A DNA stretch of 64,000 nt from Candidatus Gastranaerophilales bacterium (GCA_944322785.1 CALUPW010000007.1:39756-103755), one strand, 5' to 3'. Shown: positions 24,980-34,816, counted from the stretch's first letter. Numbers and translations: made by a program. The notes: a model not told the origin generated them from the letters alone.

Positions 24980-26968
24980 TTATGCAGCGTGTCTTGCCAT
25001 AAGTTTCTCGCGTCTAGCCTGAGTTTCTGCAAACATCGCATATCCTTTTGACGGATTAGTCAGATAATGCGGGGCGTATCCGGTTCTCTTTTGACCTGCG
25101 CCGGAAGCTTTTTGTCCGCCGTTCATTGCCTGCATTTTCGCACCGGCTGTTTGTAAACCGTTTCCGATTTTGTTCCATGTTTCAAAAGATTTAAAGTCAA
25201 TATTCATTTCTTGTTTAAGCTCTTGAGCAGCTTGTTTTACAAGACTTGATGAATTGCCTGCAACCTGAATAGTTCCTTTTTTGATACCTTCTTTAATGGC
25301 TTCTTTAGACAGACCTTTTGTAGCTTCAACTGCGCTGTCGACAGCTGCTGTTGCTCCGGCTTTTGCTTTGTCTGCAATATTACCCACGCCGTCTTTAAAT
25401 GAATCTTTAATAGTCTCAGTTGTTTGTCCTTGAAGTTGTTCCATAGCTCCGGCTTTAGCTATTTTCGTAGCTTGTTTTTTGGAAAGATTTCCTAATGCAC
25501 CCGAATCAGCCATCTCTCCGACAGCCTCTTTCGCAGCAACACCTGCTGCAAGTTTTTGTGTGGCTTCGGTTGCTTTGTCATCAATTTCAGCAAATGATTT
25601 ACCCCATTCTTGAGAGCCTTTGATAGCTGATGTTCCGGCCATAACAGCAGCACCTGCGCTTGTCAATGCCCCTGCGATATTACCTTGAGCGGCATAACAT
25701 GCTGTTTTTGTAACATTTACTGCAAGTTGTGCGTATTGACCGATTGTTTCACCTACGGTACCGGCTTTTTCCATTACCTGACCGGCTGCAATTAAAGCTG
25801 CACCAGCTCCAAAACACCAGCTCGTGGATGAGCCGAGTGCAATTAATGCCATACCTGTATATTTAACGGTTGTGGCTGCTGTTGTAAATAATGTTACACC
25901 ATCTTCAATTTTAGTTGTCACCTCAAGTATATTATCGGAGGCTTTCTTGTGTGTTTCCTGAACCTGTTGAATATTTTGTACATTTGCCATGTACTTTAAG
26001 GTAACTTTATGCATTGTTTTGATTTGCTTGTTTGTTGAAGTTTGGAGTTTGCCGATTTTTTTACCGGTTTTTTGCATAGAAGCGGATTTCGTTGAAATTT
26101 GACCTTGAAGTTCTGCAATTCTTGTTGCGTTGGGATCTTCGGACATCGCCTGTTGATCTTGTTGATATTCTTCAGTTCCAGCAAGTGAAAGTGAAAATGC
26201 ACTGTTAACTCCGACACCTGTTGAATTTGCACTCATCAAACTTTGAAGTTCTGATTGCAGCGCCGTTACTTCTTCGTTTTCTGCATTTAAAGATTCTGTT
26301 AACTTGGCAATTTGCTGTTGATTTTTTTTAATTGATTTTTCTTCTTTTTTGTATTGTTTATCTAATTTTTTCTGTTCTTTTTGTAATGTTTTTTCGTCTT
26401 TTTGTGCATCTTTTGCATAGCTGTTTGCTGTTTCCCCGTCTTTTTTAACAGCAGCAGTTTGTGATTTCATATCACTGGTTTGTTTGTTCATATCAGCAGC
26501 CATAGCACGACCTTCGGAGGCACTGATATCTTCCGCTTTTTTGGTTTGTTCACCTTCTTTGGAAGCACCGGAAGATGATGCTGTTTCTTCGGTTTCTGCA
26601 CTTCTTCCTTCAGCTATGTTTTGAAGATTCTGTTGGGATTCCTGTATAGAAAATTCATTTTTCTTTGTTGTGATTTCCTGAATTTTACTTTTAAACATTG
26701 AGTTTAAAATCGGACTTCCCTGAGTAAAATTCTGAATATCTGAAAGAGCCTGTTCACACTCTTTTTTGCTAGTCATTTTGCTTGCATCAAGAGATGTTAG
26801 ATCGTTAATGTTTTTTGGTTTCGGAGCTTCCAATTTCGGCGCATTCCAGATAGAACCGTCCTGTGTCATCCAGGCCGGCTTTTGAGCAGATGAAGTGCCC
26901 TGACCTTTTTTGGCCATTGCAAGTTTGGTGATTTCTGCTAGCGATAAATTGTTTACGCCGTCTACCAT
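24980..26968 (-). CDS. Unknown 662-aa coiled-coil protein with central hydrophobic region
   Basis: I do not recognise the family. Residues 1-180 are low complexity and Ser/Lys/Glu rich, without a Sec signal. Strong coiled coils follow (about 180-240 with QKDEKTLQKEQKKLDKQYKK, and 285-350). A Gly/Ala-rich hydrophobic block (about 355-445) contains MALIALGSS, FGAGAALIAAGQVM and AGALTSAGAAVMAGTS. A helical tail ends the protein. Coiled coil plus two or three hydrophobic stretches and no signal peptide is the layout of type III translocators such as SipB/IpaB, but I see no specific motif. AGGAGA lies 10 nt before the ATG. It is monocistronic, with a terminator shared with the adhesin. Confidence 0.75.
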   Translation of the reverse strand: MVDGVNNLSLAEITKLAMAKKGQGTSSAQKPAWMTQDGSIWNAPKLEAPKPKNINDLTSLDASKMTSKKECEQALSDIQNFTQGSPILNSMFKSKIQEITTKKNEFSIQESQQNLQNIAEGRSAETEETASSSGASKEGEQTKKAEDISASEGRAMAADMNKQTSDMKSQTAAVKKDGETANSYAKDAQKDEKTLQKEQKKLDKQYKKEEKSIKKNQQQIAKLTESLNAENEEVTALQSELQSLMSANSTGVGVNSAFSLSLAGTEEYQQDQQAMSEDPNATRIAELQGQISTKSASMQKTGKKIGKLQTSTNKQIKTMHKVTLKYMANVQNIQQVQETHKKASDNILEVTTKIEDGVTLFTTAATTVKYTGMALIALGSSTSWCFGAGAALIAAGQVMEKAGTVGETIGQYAQLAVNVTKTACYAAQGNIAGALTSAGAAVMAGTSAIKGSQEWGKSFAEIDDKATEATQKLAAGVAAKEAVGEMADSGALGNLSKKQATKIAKAGAMEQLQGQTTETIKDSFKDGVGNIADKAKAGATAAVDSAVEATKGLSKEAIKEGIKKGTIQVAGNSSSLVKQAAQELKQEMNIDFKSFETWNKIGNGLQTAGAKMQAMNGGQKASGAGQKRTGYAPHYLTNPSKGYAMFAETQARREKLMARHAA

Positions 26969-27089
26969 TTATTTACAGCTCTCCTCATGTTAAGCTCTCT
27001 TAAATATATAAAAAATTCCTGTATTCCTTGATTTCAGCATGTTTTAGTTTTGTTACAAAAATTAATAAATAAAATAAAACCTTCTAAAT

Positions 27090-27118
27090 TTGCTTTAAAA
27101 AAATATTTTTGTTAAAAT
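27090..27118 (+). promoter_or_regulatory. Promoter of fabI
   Basis: TTGCTT (27090-27095), a 17-nt spacer, TAAAAT (27113-27118). The leader to the ATG is about 30 nt and contains GAGGGAG. Confidence 0.5.
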
Positions 27119-27155
27119 TTATGCGTAAAGAAATTTTGATGAGGGAGAAATAATC

Positions 27156-27968
27156 ATGAAATTAATGGAAGGCAAAAAAGGTGTTATTTTTGGAGTTTCA
27201 AACACACACGGAATTGCATACGGCATAGCAAAACAGCTTTATGAAGCAGGTGCGGATATCGCATTTACTTATGCAGGCGAACCTATGGAAAAACGTGTTC
27301 GTCCTCTGGCTGAGGAAATGGGCGCAAAAATCATCATGAACTGTGATGTTACAAAAGAAGATGAAGTCGCAGCTGTTTTTAAAGAATGTGAAAGAGTTTA
27401 CGGAAAAATAGATTTTGTGGTTCATGCTGTTGCGTTTGCTGCAAAAGAAGATTTGCAAGGCAGATTTATTGATACTTCCCGTGCAGGCTGGGATCTTGCA
27501 ATGGGTGTAAGTGCATATTCTCTAATCACCCTTTGCAGACACGCAGAACCTATTATGAACGAAGGCGGATCAATTTTCGCACTTACATACCTCGGTTCAG
27601 AATACGTTGTTGCAAACTACAACATTATGGGTGTTGCAAAAGCCGCTCTGGAATCATCAATGAGATATCTGGCTGCAGACTTAGGCAAAAAAGGTATCAG
27701 AGTCAACTGTATTTCAGCCGGTGCTGTTAAAACTCTTGCAGCAAAAGGTATTTCAGGATTTGACAAAATGCTTAAAGCCGCAGTTGCAAAAGCTCCTCTC
27801 GGACGTAATGTTTCTCTGGATGATGTCGGCAAAGCGGGTCTTTATCTGGCATCAGATCTTTCAACCGGTACAACAGGACATATTTTGTATGTAGATTGCG
27901 GCTGTCATTCGGTTTACGCATCTCTGGACGAAATGGAAATCATTGCAAATTCTATTCCTAAAGCGTAA
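27156..27968 (+). CDS. fabI: Enoyl-[acyl-carrier-protein] reductase FabI
   Basis: A 270-residue SDR-fold enzyme that reduces trans-2-enoyl-ACP in the last step of each fatty acid elongation cycle. The nucleotide-binding start GVIFGVSNTHGIAYGIAKQL is of the FabI type. The catalytic residues are Tyr145, Tyr155 and Lys162 (ALTYLGSEYVVANYN...MGVAK), and the C-terminal segment LYLASDLSTGTTGHILYVDCG is present. It is the triclosan-target class of enoyl reductase rather than FabK, FabL or FabV. It stands alone between its own promoter and terminator. Confidence 0.93.
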   Translation: MKLMEGKKGVIFGVSNTHGIAYGIAKQLYEAGADIAFTYAGEPMEKRVRPLAEEMGAKIIMNCDVTKEDEVAAVFKECERVYGKIDFVVHAVAFAAKEDLQGRFIDTSRAGWDLAMGVSAYSLITLCRHAEPIMNEGGSIFALTYLGSEYVVANYNIMGVAKAALESSMRYLAADLGKKGIRVNCISAGAVKTLAAKGISGFDKMLKAAVAKAPLGRNVSLDDVGKAGLYLASDLSTGTTGHILYVDCGCHSVYASLDEMEIIANSIPKA

Positions 27969-27988
27969 AAGTAATTATAAAATATCTG

Positions 27989-28020
27989 AAAAGAGCCTGT
28001 AATATTTCACAGGCTCTTTT
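27989..28020 (+). terminator. Intrinsic terminator after fabI
   Basis: A 12-bp stem (AAAAGAGCCTGT / ACAGGCTCTTTT) with an 8-nt loop and a trailing T run, 20 nt after the fabI stop. Confidence 0.85.
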
Positions 28021-28047
28021 GTTAATTTGAATAATTCCAAATAATTT

Positions 28048-28075
28048 TTGCTCATATCTTTTTTTATGTTATCCT
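28048..28075 (+). promoter_or_regulatory. Promoter of valS
   Basis: TTGCTC (28048-28053), a 16-nt spacer, TATCCT (28070-28075), about 35 nt before the valS ATG. I see no T-box leader in the short 5' region. Confidence 0.4.
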
Positions 28076-28109
28076 GTTGTAAGAGAGACATAAATAAAAA
28101 GGATTTAAA

Positions 28110-30764
28110 ATGACAGAAACTGCAATAAATATTGAAGATTTACCGACTGTATATGACCCAAAATCAACAGAGGAAAGTATTTACAAATTCTGGGAAGATG
28201 GCGGATTTTTTAAAGCAGATGCAAAAAGTGACAAGCCGCCGTATTCTATTGTAATTCCTCCACCGAATGTAACCGGTGTTCTTCACATGGGGCATGCGCT
28301 CGATGAAACTCTGCAGGATATTTTGACTCGCTATCACAGAATGTCCGGTTATGAAACTCTCTGGCTTCCGGGAACCGATCACGCAGGGATTGCCACTCAA
28401 AATGTTGTTGAGAAAAAACTTCGTGAAAAAGGACTTTCAAGATACGATTTGGGCCGTGAAAAATTCCTGGAAGAAACATGGAAATGGGCAAATCAGCACA
28501 AATCAGCAATTTTAGACCAGTGTAAACGCCTCGGTGCATCATTTGACAGAACCCGTGAAAGATTTACATTTGATGAAGGCTGTTCAAAAGCTGTCAAAGA
28601 AGTTTTTGTCCGATTGTACGAAAAAGGATTGATTTATAAAGGTAAATATATCGTAAACTGGTGTCCCAGATGCAAAAGTGCGATTTCTGATGTAGAAACC
28701 GAATATGTCACAGAACAGGGGCATATGTGGGAAATTTCGTATCCTCTTAAAGGCGAGTCCGGTGCGATTATTGTTGCAACAACACGACCCGAAACAATTT
28801 TCGGTGACGTTGCAATTGCAGTTCACCCGACGGATTACAAATACTCCGAATTAATCGGAAAAACCGTTGTAATTCCGCTTACCGGACGTGAAATCCCGAT
28901 TATAGCAGATGAATATGTTGACAAAAACTTCGGGACAGGTGCGGTTAAAATAACACCTGCACACGACCCGAATGATTATGAAGTCGGCAAACGCCACAAC
29001 TTAAAGCCTATCTGGGTTATTGATGAAGAAGGAAAAATGAAGGCCTGCGGCGAGGTTCCGCCGGAACTTCACGGGCTTGACAGATATGAAGCACGTGAAA
29101 AAATTATAGGGATGCTTTCATATAAGAATTTCTTATTAAGAACACGTGACCATGAACACAATGTCGGCAAATGTCAAAGATGCGGAACAACGATTGAACC
29201 GCTTCTTTCCGAACAGTGGTTTGTGAAAATGGAACCGCTTGCAAAAGAAGCAATTGCCGCAGTTAAAGACGGCCGCATAAAATTTGTGCCTGAAAGATGG
29301 GAGAAAAATTACCTCAACTGGATGGAAAATATCCGTGACTGGTGTATTTCCCGTCAATTATGGTGGGGACATCAAATCCCGGCATATTATCACAAAAAAA
29401 CAGGCGAAATGATTGTCGCACGTGAAAACCCTGATCCGGACAACTATATTCAGGATCCAGATGTACTTGATACCTGGTTTTCATCAGGTTTGTGGCCCTT
29501 CTCAACTATGGGCTGGCCAAATACTGACTCGGAAGATTTCAAAAAATTCTATCCGACAACAACTCTTGTTACAGGCTTTGATATTATTTTCTTCTGGGTT
29601 GCCAGAATGATTACCATGGGGCTTGAATTTACTGCGAAAGCACCATTTTCAACGGTTTATATCCACGGTCTTATCCGTGATGAAAAAGGGCAGAAAATGT
29701 CAAAATCAAAAGGCAACACGATTGATCCTGTTGAAATAATTGACAAATACGGAAGTGACGCTCTCAGATTTACGATGACATCTCTTTGCACCTACGGCGG
29801 TCAGGATATCAAAATCAGTGATGAAAGATTTGAATACGGACGCAACTTTGCAAACAAAATCTGGAATGCTTCAAGGTTTGTTTTGATGAACCTTGCGGGT
29901 GTTGATAACAAAGATATTGATTTTGATAATCTTACAATCGCCGACAAGTGGATTTTGAACGAACTTAACAATACGGCAAAAGAAATTAATGAAAACATCA
30001 AATCCTTTAGAATAGGTGAAACTGCGCATATTTTGTACGATTTCTTCTGGAATAAATACTGCGACTGGTATGTAGAAATTGCAAAAATCCAGCTTCAGGA
30101 TGAAACCTTAAAGCTCAACACGCAGCGAGTTTTAAGATATGTTCTTGATATGTCTTTAAGAATGCTTCATCCGATAATGCCGCATATAACAGAGCGTATC
30201 TGGCAGCTTATCCCGAAAAATACGCAGACTAAAGCCTTGATTGTTGCAGAATTCCCGATATATAAAGAAAATTTGGAATTCGTAAAAGAAGCAAAAGAAA
30301 TGGAACTTGTTTTTGAAACCATAAAATCGTTGCGGAATTTGCGCCAGGGATTTAATATTGCAATGTCAGTCAAGTTTGATATTGAAATTCGTGCGGACAA
30401 AAATGAGAAACCTATTTTTGAAGAAATTGAGGCATATATCAAACGTCTTGCACGTGTTGAAAATATTACATACGGAAATGAAAACGCAGATGCTCCGAAA
30501 AAATCGGCAACGGCTGTTGTGTGGGCTTCCAAAATAATAGTGCCGCTTGAAAATTTGATTGATTTCAATGCGGAAATTGCCCGTCAACAGAAAAAATTGG
30601 ACAAACTTACGGCTGAAAAGAAATCGCTTTCCGGCAGGATAAATAATCCAAAGTTTGTAGCCAATGCTCCTCAAGAATTGATTAAACAGACAAAAGAAAG
30701 AGTAGAGGAAATTACCCTTCAGGAAAAAACAATAGAAACACTGATAAATTCACTTAAAAGCTAA
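28110..30764 (+). CDS. valS: Valyl-tRNA synthetase
   Basis: An 884-residue class I aminoacyl-tRNA synthetase. The HIGH motif appears as HMGH at residues 59-62 in PNVTGVLHMGHALDETLQD. The editing (CP1) domain contains IVATTRPETIFGDVAIAVHP, with the deacylation core GTGAVKITPAHDPNDYEVG. The WxSRQLWWGHQIPAYY block follows, and the KMSKS loop lies at 529-533. An anticodon-binding domain and the C-terminal coiled-coil arm typical of ValRS (about 815-884, ARQQKKLDKLTAEKKSLSGR) complete it. Length and order are normal. Confidence 0.96.
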   Translation: MTETAINIEDLPTVYDPKSTEESIYKFWEDGGFFKADAKSDKPPYSIVIPPPNVTGVLHMGHALDETLQDILTRYHRMSGYETLWLPGTDHAGIATQNVVEKKLREKGLSRYDLGREKFLEETWKWANQHKSAILDQCKRLGASFDRTRERFTFDEGCSKAVKEVFVRLYEKGLIYKGKYIVNWCPRCKSAISDVETEYVTEQGHMWEISYPLKGESGAIIVATTRPETIFGDVAIAVHPTDYKYSELIGKTVVIPLTGREIPIIADEYVDKNFGTGAVKITPAHDPNDYEVGKRHNLKPIWVIDEEGKMKACGEVPPELHGLDRYEAREKIIGMLSYKNFLLRTRDHEHNVGKCQRCGTTIEPLLSEQWFVKMEPLAKEAIAAVKDGRIKFVPERWEKNYLNWMENIRDWCISRQLWWGHQIPAYYHKKTGEMIVARENPDPDNYIQDPDVLDTWFSSGLWPFSTMGWPNTDSEDFKKFYPTTTLVTGFDIIFFWVARMITMGLEFTAKAPFSTVYIHGLIRDEKGQKMSKSKGNTIDPVEIIDKYGSDALRFTMTSLCTYGGQDIKISDERFEYGRNFANKIWNASRFVLMNLAGVDNKDIDFDNLTIADKWILNELNNTAKEINENIKSFRIGETAHILYDFFWNKYCDWYVEIAKIQLQDETLKLNTQRVLRYVLDMSLRMLHPIMPHITERIWQLIPKNTQTKALIVAEFPIYKENLEFVKEAKEMELVFETIKSLRNLRQGFNIAMSVKFDIEIRADKNEKPIFEEIEAYIKRLARVENITYGNENADAPKKSATAVVWASKIIVPLENLIDFNAEIARQQKKLDKLTAEKKSLSGRINNPKFVANAPQELIKQTKERVEEITLQEKTIETLINSLKS

Positions 30765-30855
30765 GTAAAAGCCCTAACATAAATTTAACAAATTAATAAT
30801 AAGCTCAATTTGTTTTTTTAATTTTTGTTAAAGAAAGTTAAAAAAGATTTACAAA

Positions 30856-30884
30856 TTGACAATATTTTGTTACAATAATAATCG
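30856..30884 (+). promoter_or_regulatory. Possible promoter of rpsA
   Basis: A consensus TTGACA (30856-30861) is followed after 17 nt by TAATCG (30879-30884). The -10 is imperfect; TAATAA three bases earlier is an alternative with a short spacer. Confidence 0.35.
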
Positions 30885-30926
30885 TAATTAGTTATTATAG
30901 CAAATGTCTGAGACAATGGAGTAAAG

Positions 30927-31988
30927 ATGGCATCAAGTGAATTAGATTTTGAAGAATTATTAAAAAAGTATGACTACAATTTTCAGAAAGGTGATCTGGT
31001 AAAAGGTATAGTCTGCGGCTATGACAGTCAGGGCGTAATGGTTGATATTGGAGCAAAAACAATTGCTGTTGTTCCTACCCGTGAAGCTGTTGACAAAGAT
31101 GAAAATGTTGAAACGAAATTGGAAAAAGGTAAAGAATACGAATTTTTAATCATCAAAGAAGAAGATGAAGACGGAAAATTTCTTCTTTCCCGTAAAAAAG
31201 TTGATTTTGCATATGCATGGAAAGAACTTGAAAAAGCAAAAGCTGCAGATGAAACAATCCTCGGTACAATTGCAGGTATTGTAAAAGGCGGTGTTCTTGT
31301 TGAAATATCAGGGGTAAGAGGTTTTGTACCTTCATCTCAGCTAAGAAGTAAAGAAACAGATTTAGAAGTCGGCGCAAAATTAGAGTTGAAAATTCTTACT
31401 CTTGACAGCCAGCAGAATAACTTTATTCTTTCAAATAAAAAGGTTTACGAAGACAGCGCGGTTGAAGCACGTAAAAATGTATTTTCTCAAATTGAACCCG
31501 GACAAATCGTAAAAGGTGATGTTGTAAGAATTACGGATTTCGGAGCATTTATTGATCTTGGCGGAATTGACGGTTTGCTTCCGCTATCTCAATTAAGCTG
31601 GAGATGGATTGACCATCCTACCGATATACTTAAAGTCGGTGACAAAATAGATGTGGAAGTCATTGCGGTTGACCATGACAAACAAAGAGTTTCTTTGAGT
31701 TTGAAAAATTTGGAACCTGACCCGTGGCTTGAAGCTGAGAAACAAATTAAAGAAGGCGACAAGGTCGAAGGAACAATTACAAGAATTAAACACTTCGGTG
31801 CATTTGTAGAAGTTTTCCCCGGAGTGGAAGCGCTTCTTCCGCATAATGAAGTTGTTGAACTTCAAAATAAAAAAGATTGTATTCTTCAAGTCGGCGATAA
31901 AATTGAAACATATATTTTGAAATTTAACCCGACAGACAAACGGATTGCCCTGACAGTAAACGAACCTCAATCTGCATCAGAAGAATAA
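30927..31988 (+). CDS. rpsA: Ribosomal protein S1
   Basis: A 353-residue protein with four S1 (OB-fold) domains at about 19-90, 106-172, 190-260 and 276-345. The third and fourth have the classical ITDFGAFIDLGGIDGLLPLSQLSW and IKHFGAFVEVFPGVEALLPHNEV patterns. E. coli S1 has six domains; shorter four-domain forms occur in several phyla including Cyanobacteria. S1 binds mRNA on the small subunit and helps initiation at messages with weak ribosome sites. This matters here because several genes in the window appear leaderless. It is monocistronic with a strong terminator. Confidence 0.92.
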   Translation: MASSELDFEELLKKYDYNFQKGDLVKGIVCGYDSQGVMVDIGAKTIAVVPTREAVDKDENVETKLEKGKEYEFLIIKEEDEDGKFLLSRKKVDFAYAWKELEKAKAADETILGTIAGIVKGGVLVEISGVRGFVPSSQLRSKETDLEVGAKLELKILTLDSQQNNFILSNKKVYEDSAVEARKNVFSQIEPGQIVKGDVVRITDFGAFIDLGGIDGLLPLSQLSWRWIDHPTDILKVGDKIDVEVIAVDHDKQRVSLSLKNLEPDPWLEAEKQIKEGDKVEGTITRIKHFGAFVEVFPGVEALLPHNEVVELQNKKDCILQVGDKIETYILKFNPTDKRIALTVNEPQSASEE

Positions 31989-32000
31989 TTGATTTAGATT

Positions 32001-32038
32001 AATAAAAGAGCCGGCTCTCTAGAGAGCCGGCTCTTTTA
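32001..32038. terminator. Terminator after rpsA (38-bp perfect palindrome)
   Basis: The sequence is a perfect palindrome centred at 32019/32020, with stem AAAAGAGCCGGCTCTCT and a T-rich 3' side. In RNA it would form a long hairpin followed by UUUUAU. Confidence 0.8.
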
Positions 32039-32151
32039 TGTTATCGTATTTACGGCTGAAATTTTGTATAAACATTCCTCCATATACAGTATTTTTATCT
32101 GTTCAGCATGTATATTTACAAGGATATACCGTATAATTATTTTAGATTATA

Positions 32152-32181
32152 TTGACTTTTAAAAAAATATAATTATATAAA
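32152..32181 (+). promoter_or_regulatory. Promoter of the 32229-35512 cluster
   Basis: TTGACT (32152-32157), an 18-nt spacer, TATAAA (32176-32181). The ATG at 32229 is preceded by AAGGAGAG. Confidence 0.5.
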
Positions 32182-32228
32182 AGAACAAAGTAGGTATTAA
32201 CAAGCTTTTTATATAAGGAGAGAACTTT

Positions 32229-33818
32229 ATGGGCATGGCAGCATCACAGGCAAGATATTTAGGCTTGACAGCAAGAAAAACGAACGTTGAATATGAAGGT
32301 CAACAGGTAAATCAGGCACGTACCGCTCTGGCAAATGAACTTAATAACACATTTAATGACCTGATTGCGCTTGAAGTGCCAATAGCCCCGAGTACACAGG
32401 ATTATACGACAACCCAGTACTCATATGAAGACGGAACCGTCGGGGAAACAATTTCCAGTATGACTCCAATAGAAGGAGATACTGACGGCTATAACTATTT
32501 AGTTACTCACTACCATTACTCTGATGTGTTTACCGGGATTGAAAATAAAAAGCGAAATCCTCAGGTTTATGTAAGCGATCGTGTTGACGACAAAGAAATT
32601 GAAGAAAACCAAATTCAAACAACAGTTGACCCCGTATCAGGCGAAACTGTTTATACTGTCAAAGGTAATCAATGTACAGCTTATGATGAAACTGACCCTG
32701 ACCAGCTTGCAATTTATGAACAGCTGTCAAACAGCTACAGCGAACTTCAAAACGCTGAACCTGAAAATCTTATGACATATAAAGATGCAGGCGGCAATAT
32801 ACATTTTGTTCTTGCAAATCAGCTTGAAAACGCAGCAACCGGAACCGTGGATCCCGAAACGGAAACCGCAGATTTGTCCGATTATTATATTAAAAATTCA
32901 AAACCGACAATGGATACAATTGCTGCAAATACTGTAACTAATGTTACGGATCCGGAAACCGGCGAATCTTCATATGCAGTAAACGGAAATACATGCACGC
33001 TTTATGATGAAAACAATGAAGAATTGAAAACAGCATTTGAAAAAGCGGTTGCAGAAAACCCTGCACTGGGTAAACTGGATCCTTCCGAAATTTATACATA
33101 TACAGACGAAAATAAAGGTGTTCATTTTATATCACAGGAAGATTTGAATAATATTGTTACTGGAACAGATGCCGGTAATGATTATTCAGTTACGGCAGGA
33201 GCACCGATATTACTTGGAAATATTGAATTGGATGTTTATAATCCTGATGACAAAGAACAGTCTGCTGCCTATGAGCAAATTCTAAAAGATTGGCCGAATT
33301 CAGTATTTGCCGCATCAGATTCAAAAGTTTATACATGGGTAAGTAACGGTCAAAGATATTTTGCATGCGAAGAAGAACTTCTTGCATCATGGGAAAGCGC
33401 ACCGGATTTAACCAAACCTACAGAAAATCAAAATACATTAAACTATTACTGTGCTCAGGATATTTCAACAAAAATTGAAGTTACGGAACGAGCAATTGTA
33501 GATTTTGATGACACCGGCAGAGCAGAATCAATCAGGTTTGAAGATTCATCGGTTGTGCGTCCGCTTATTACGGAAACAATAACTGATGAAGCTGCCTATG
33601 AAGATGCGATGAATCAATACAATTATAATCAGGCTGTATATGAAAAAGAAATTGAAAACATAAACGCAAAAACAAAGAAAATTCAAGAACAGGACAGAAC
33701 GCTTGAATTGAGATTGAGACAGCTTGATACGGAACAGGAAGCACTTCAAACAGAAATGGAAGCGGTTAAAAAAGTAATTGACAAAAATATTGAATCTACA
33801 TTCAAAACATTTGAATAA
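32229..33818 (+). CDS. GMAASQ-family helix-capped protein, 529 aa
   Basis: A paralogue of the 333-aa protein at 4232. It shares the N-terminus (MGMAASQARYLGLTARKTN, VEYEGQQVNQARTAL) and the C-terminal coiled coil (LELRLRQLDTEQ ... ESTFKTFE), preceded in both by ITDEAAYEDAMNQYNYNQA or a near copy. The middle of about 400 residues differs and holds at least two related blocks around VDPVSGETVYTVKGNQCT and TDPETGESSYAVNGNTCT, each with a conserved Cys. It has no Sec signal. Such conserved ends with an expandable core suggest a surface or filament component exported without a cleaved signal, but this is inference. It is first in a cluster of four plus-strand genes. Confidence 0.8.
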   Translation: MGMAASQARYLGLTARKTNVEYEGQQVNQARTALANELNNTFNDLIALEVPIAPSTQDYTTTQYSYEDGTVGETISSMTPIEGDTDGYNYLVTHYHYSDVFTGIENKKRNPQVYVSDRVDDKEIEENQIQTTVDPVSGETVYTVKGNQCTAYDETDPDQLAIYEQLSNSYSELQNAEPENLMTYKDAGGNIHFVLANQLENAATGTVDPETETADLSDYYIKNSKPTMDTIAANTVTNVTDPETGESSYAVNGNTCTLYDENNEELKTAFEKAVAENPALGKLDPSEIYTYTDENKGVHFISQEDLNNIVTGTDAGNDYSVTAGAPILLGNIELDVYNPDDKEQSAAYEQILKDWPNSVFAASDSKVYTWVSNGQRYFACEEELLASWESAPDLTKPTENQNTLNYYCAQDISTKIEVTERAIVDFDDTGRAESIRFEDSSVVRPLITETITDEAAYEDAMNQYNYNQAVYEKEIENINAKTKKIQEQDRTLELRLRQLDTEQEALQTEMEAVKKVIDKNIESTFKTFE

Positions 33819-33880
33819 TGACTAAATTTTGTGGTTAATTGTAATAAAAATTCCTAAAATACAGAACAAAAGAGGTTAAA

Positions 33881-34702
33881 ATGGCTTACAAAAATGACAG
33901 TTATCTGGTAATAGCAAACAAATTCGGCTCTGCAAGCGGTGATGCAAAAGCTCAGCTTTTTGAAACTTATGATAAACTTCGGGACTTGACGGTTTCAGGA
34001 AGCGGCACCGGAACCGGTTTTGAAATGACCGGAAGTTTCTTGTACCGTATGGCAAGTTTACTTGCGCCATCATCTTTTGCCACTGTTTTTGGAGCGTCCG
34101 AGTCCATGAATATTCCCGGAACCTCTTATGCTTCTCAATTTTCAGGTAACTCCGCATTTGGAATTGATTCTTTATACAACTATTCAGGTTTTCCCGGCGG
34201 CGGTGCTGCACCTGTTTCTTGGGGATTAGACGGTTATGCAACCGGAGGAGCAGCATCTGTACTTTCAGGCTGGGGAACCGATACCGGTGTTGCAACTGGT
34301 TATGCATCAGGTGTCGGCGGAATTGCAGATATCGCAAGTGCTGCCGCATACGGTGTAGGTACTGCAAACGGGTTTGGAATGGCTGCTCGTAATATAGTTT
34401 TGCCAATAGCAGGTGTAATCTCCGGCTGGGGTGGTATTATGCAGGCTGCAGCGCCTTATCTCGGTGAATACGGGCTTCCTGCAATTGTTATGGGCAACCT
34501 TATGCAGGGAACTTCATCAGCTGCACTGGCTGCATATCAAAATGTCACAGGTAATATTACGGCAAACGCAGACGTTATTCTCTCAAATAAAGTACGAAAT
34601 ATTGAAACTGTCTGCAAAATGCTTGATACTCAGGGCGATGTCGTCAAGAAGATGTTGAAAGAGTCAATCGACGGCGACAGTAAAGCAATTCAAAACTTAT
34701 AA
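33881..34702 (+). CDS. Unknown 273-aa Gly/Ala/Ser-rich protein
   Basis: The first 35 residues are polar and helical (YLVIANKFGSASGDAKAQLFETYDK). The middle, about 40-210, is rich in Gly, Ser, Ala and aromatic residues, with mildly hydrophobic stretches (VLPIAGVISGWGGIM, GLPAIVMGNLM). The C-terminus (about 225-273) is a helix, VETVCKMLDTQGDVVKKML-like. There is no signal peptide. AGAGG precedes the ATG by 7 nt. It follows the 529-aa gene by 62 nt on the same strand, so a shared transcript is likely. The family is not recognised; a secreted, self-assembling or membrane-inserting role would fit the composition but is unproven. Confidence 0.65.
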   Translation: MAYKNDSYLVIANKFGSASGDAKAQLFETYDKLRDLTVSGSGTGTGFEMTGSFLYRMASLLAPSSFATVFGASESMNIPGTSYASQFSGNSAFGIDSLYNYSGFPGGGAAPVSWGLDGYATGGAASVLSGWGTDTGVATGYASGVGGIADIASAAAYGVGTANGFGMAARNIVLPIAGVISGWGGIMQAAAPYLGEYGLPAIVMGNLMQGTSSAALAAYQNVTGNITANADVILSNKVRNIETVCKMLDTQGDVVKKMLKESIDGDSKAIQNL

Positions 34703-34816
34703 GATTTTTTCTATACATTTTTTAACAAAAACAAAAAATATATTAAAGTTTTCCTTTGGCATTACCGATAAATACTCTGTAATGACACCATGTAAAAGGA
34801 CTTGCAACATTAAGAC

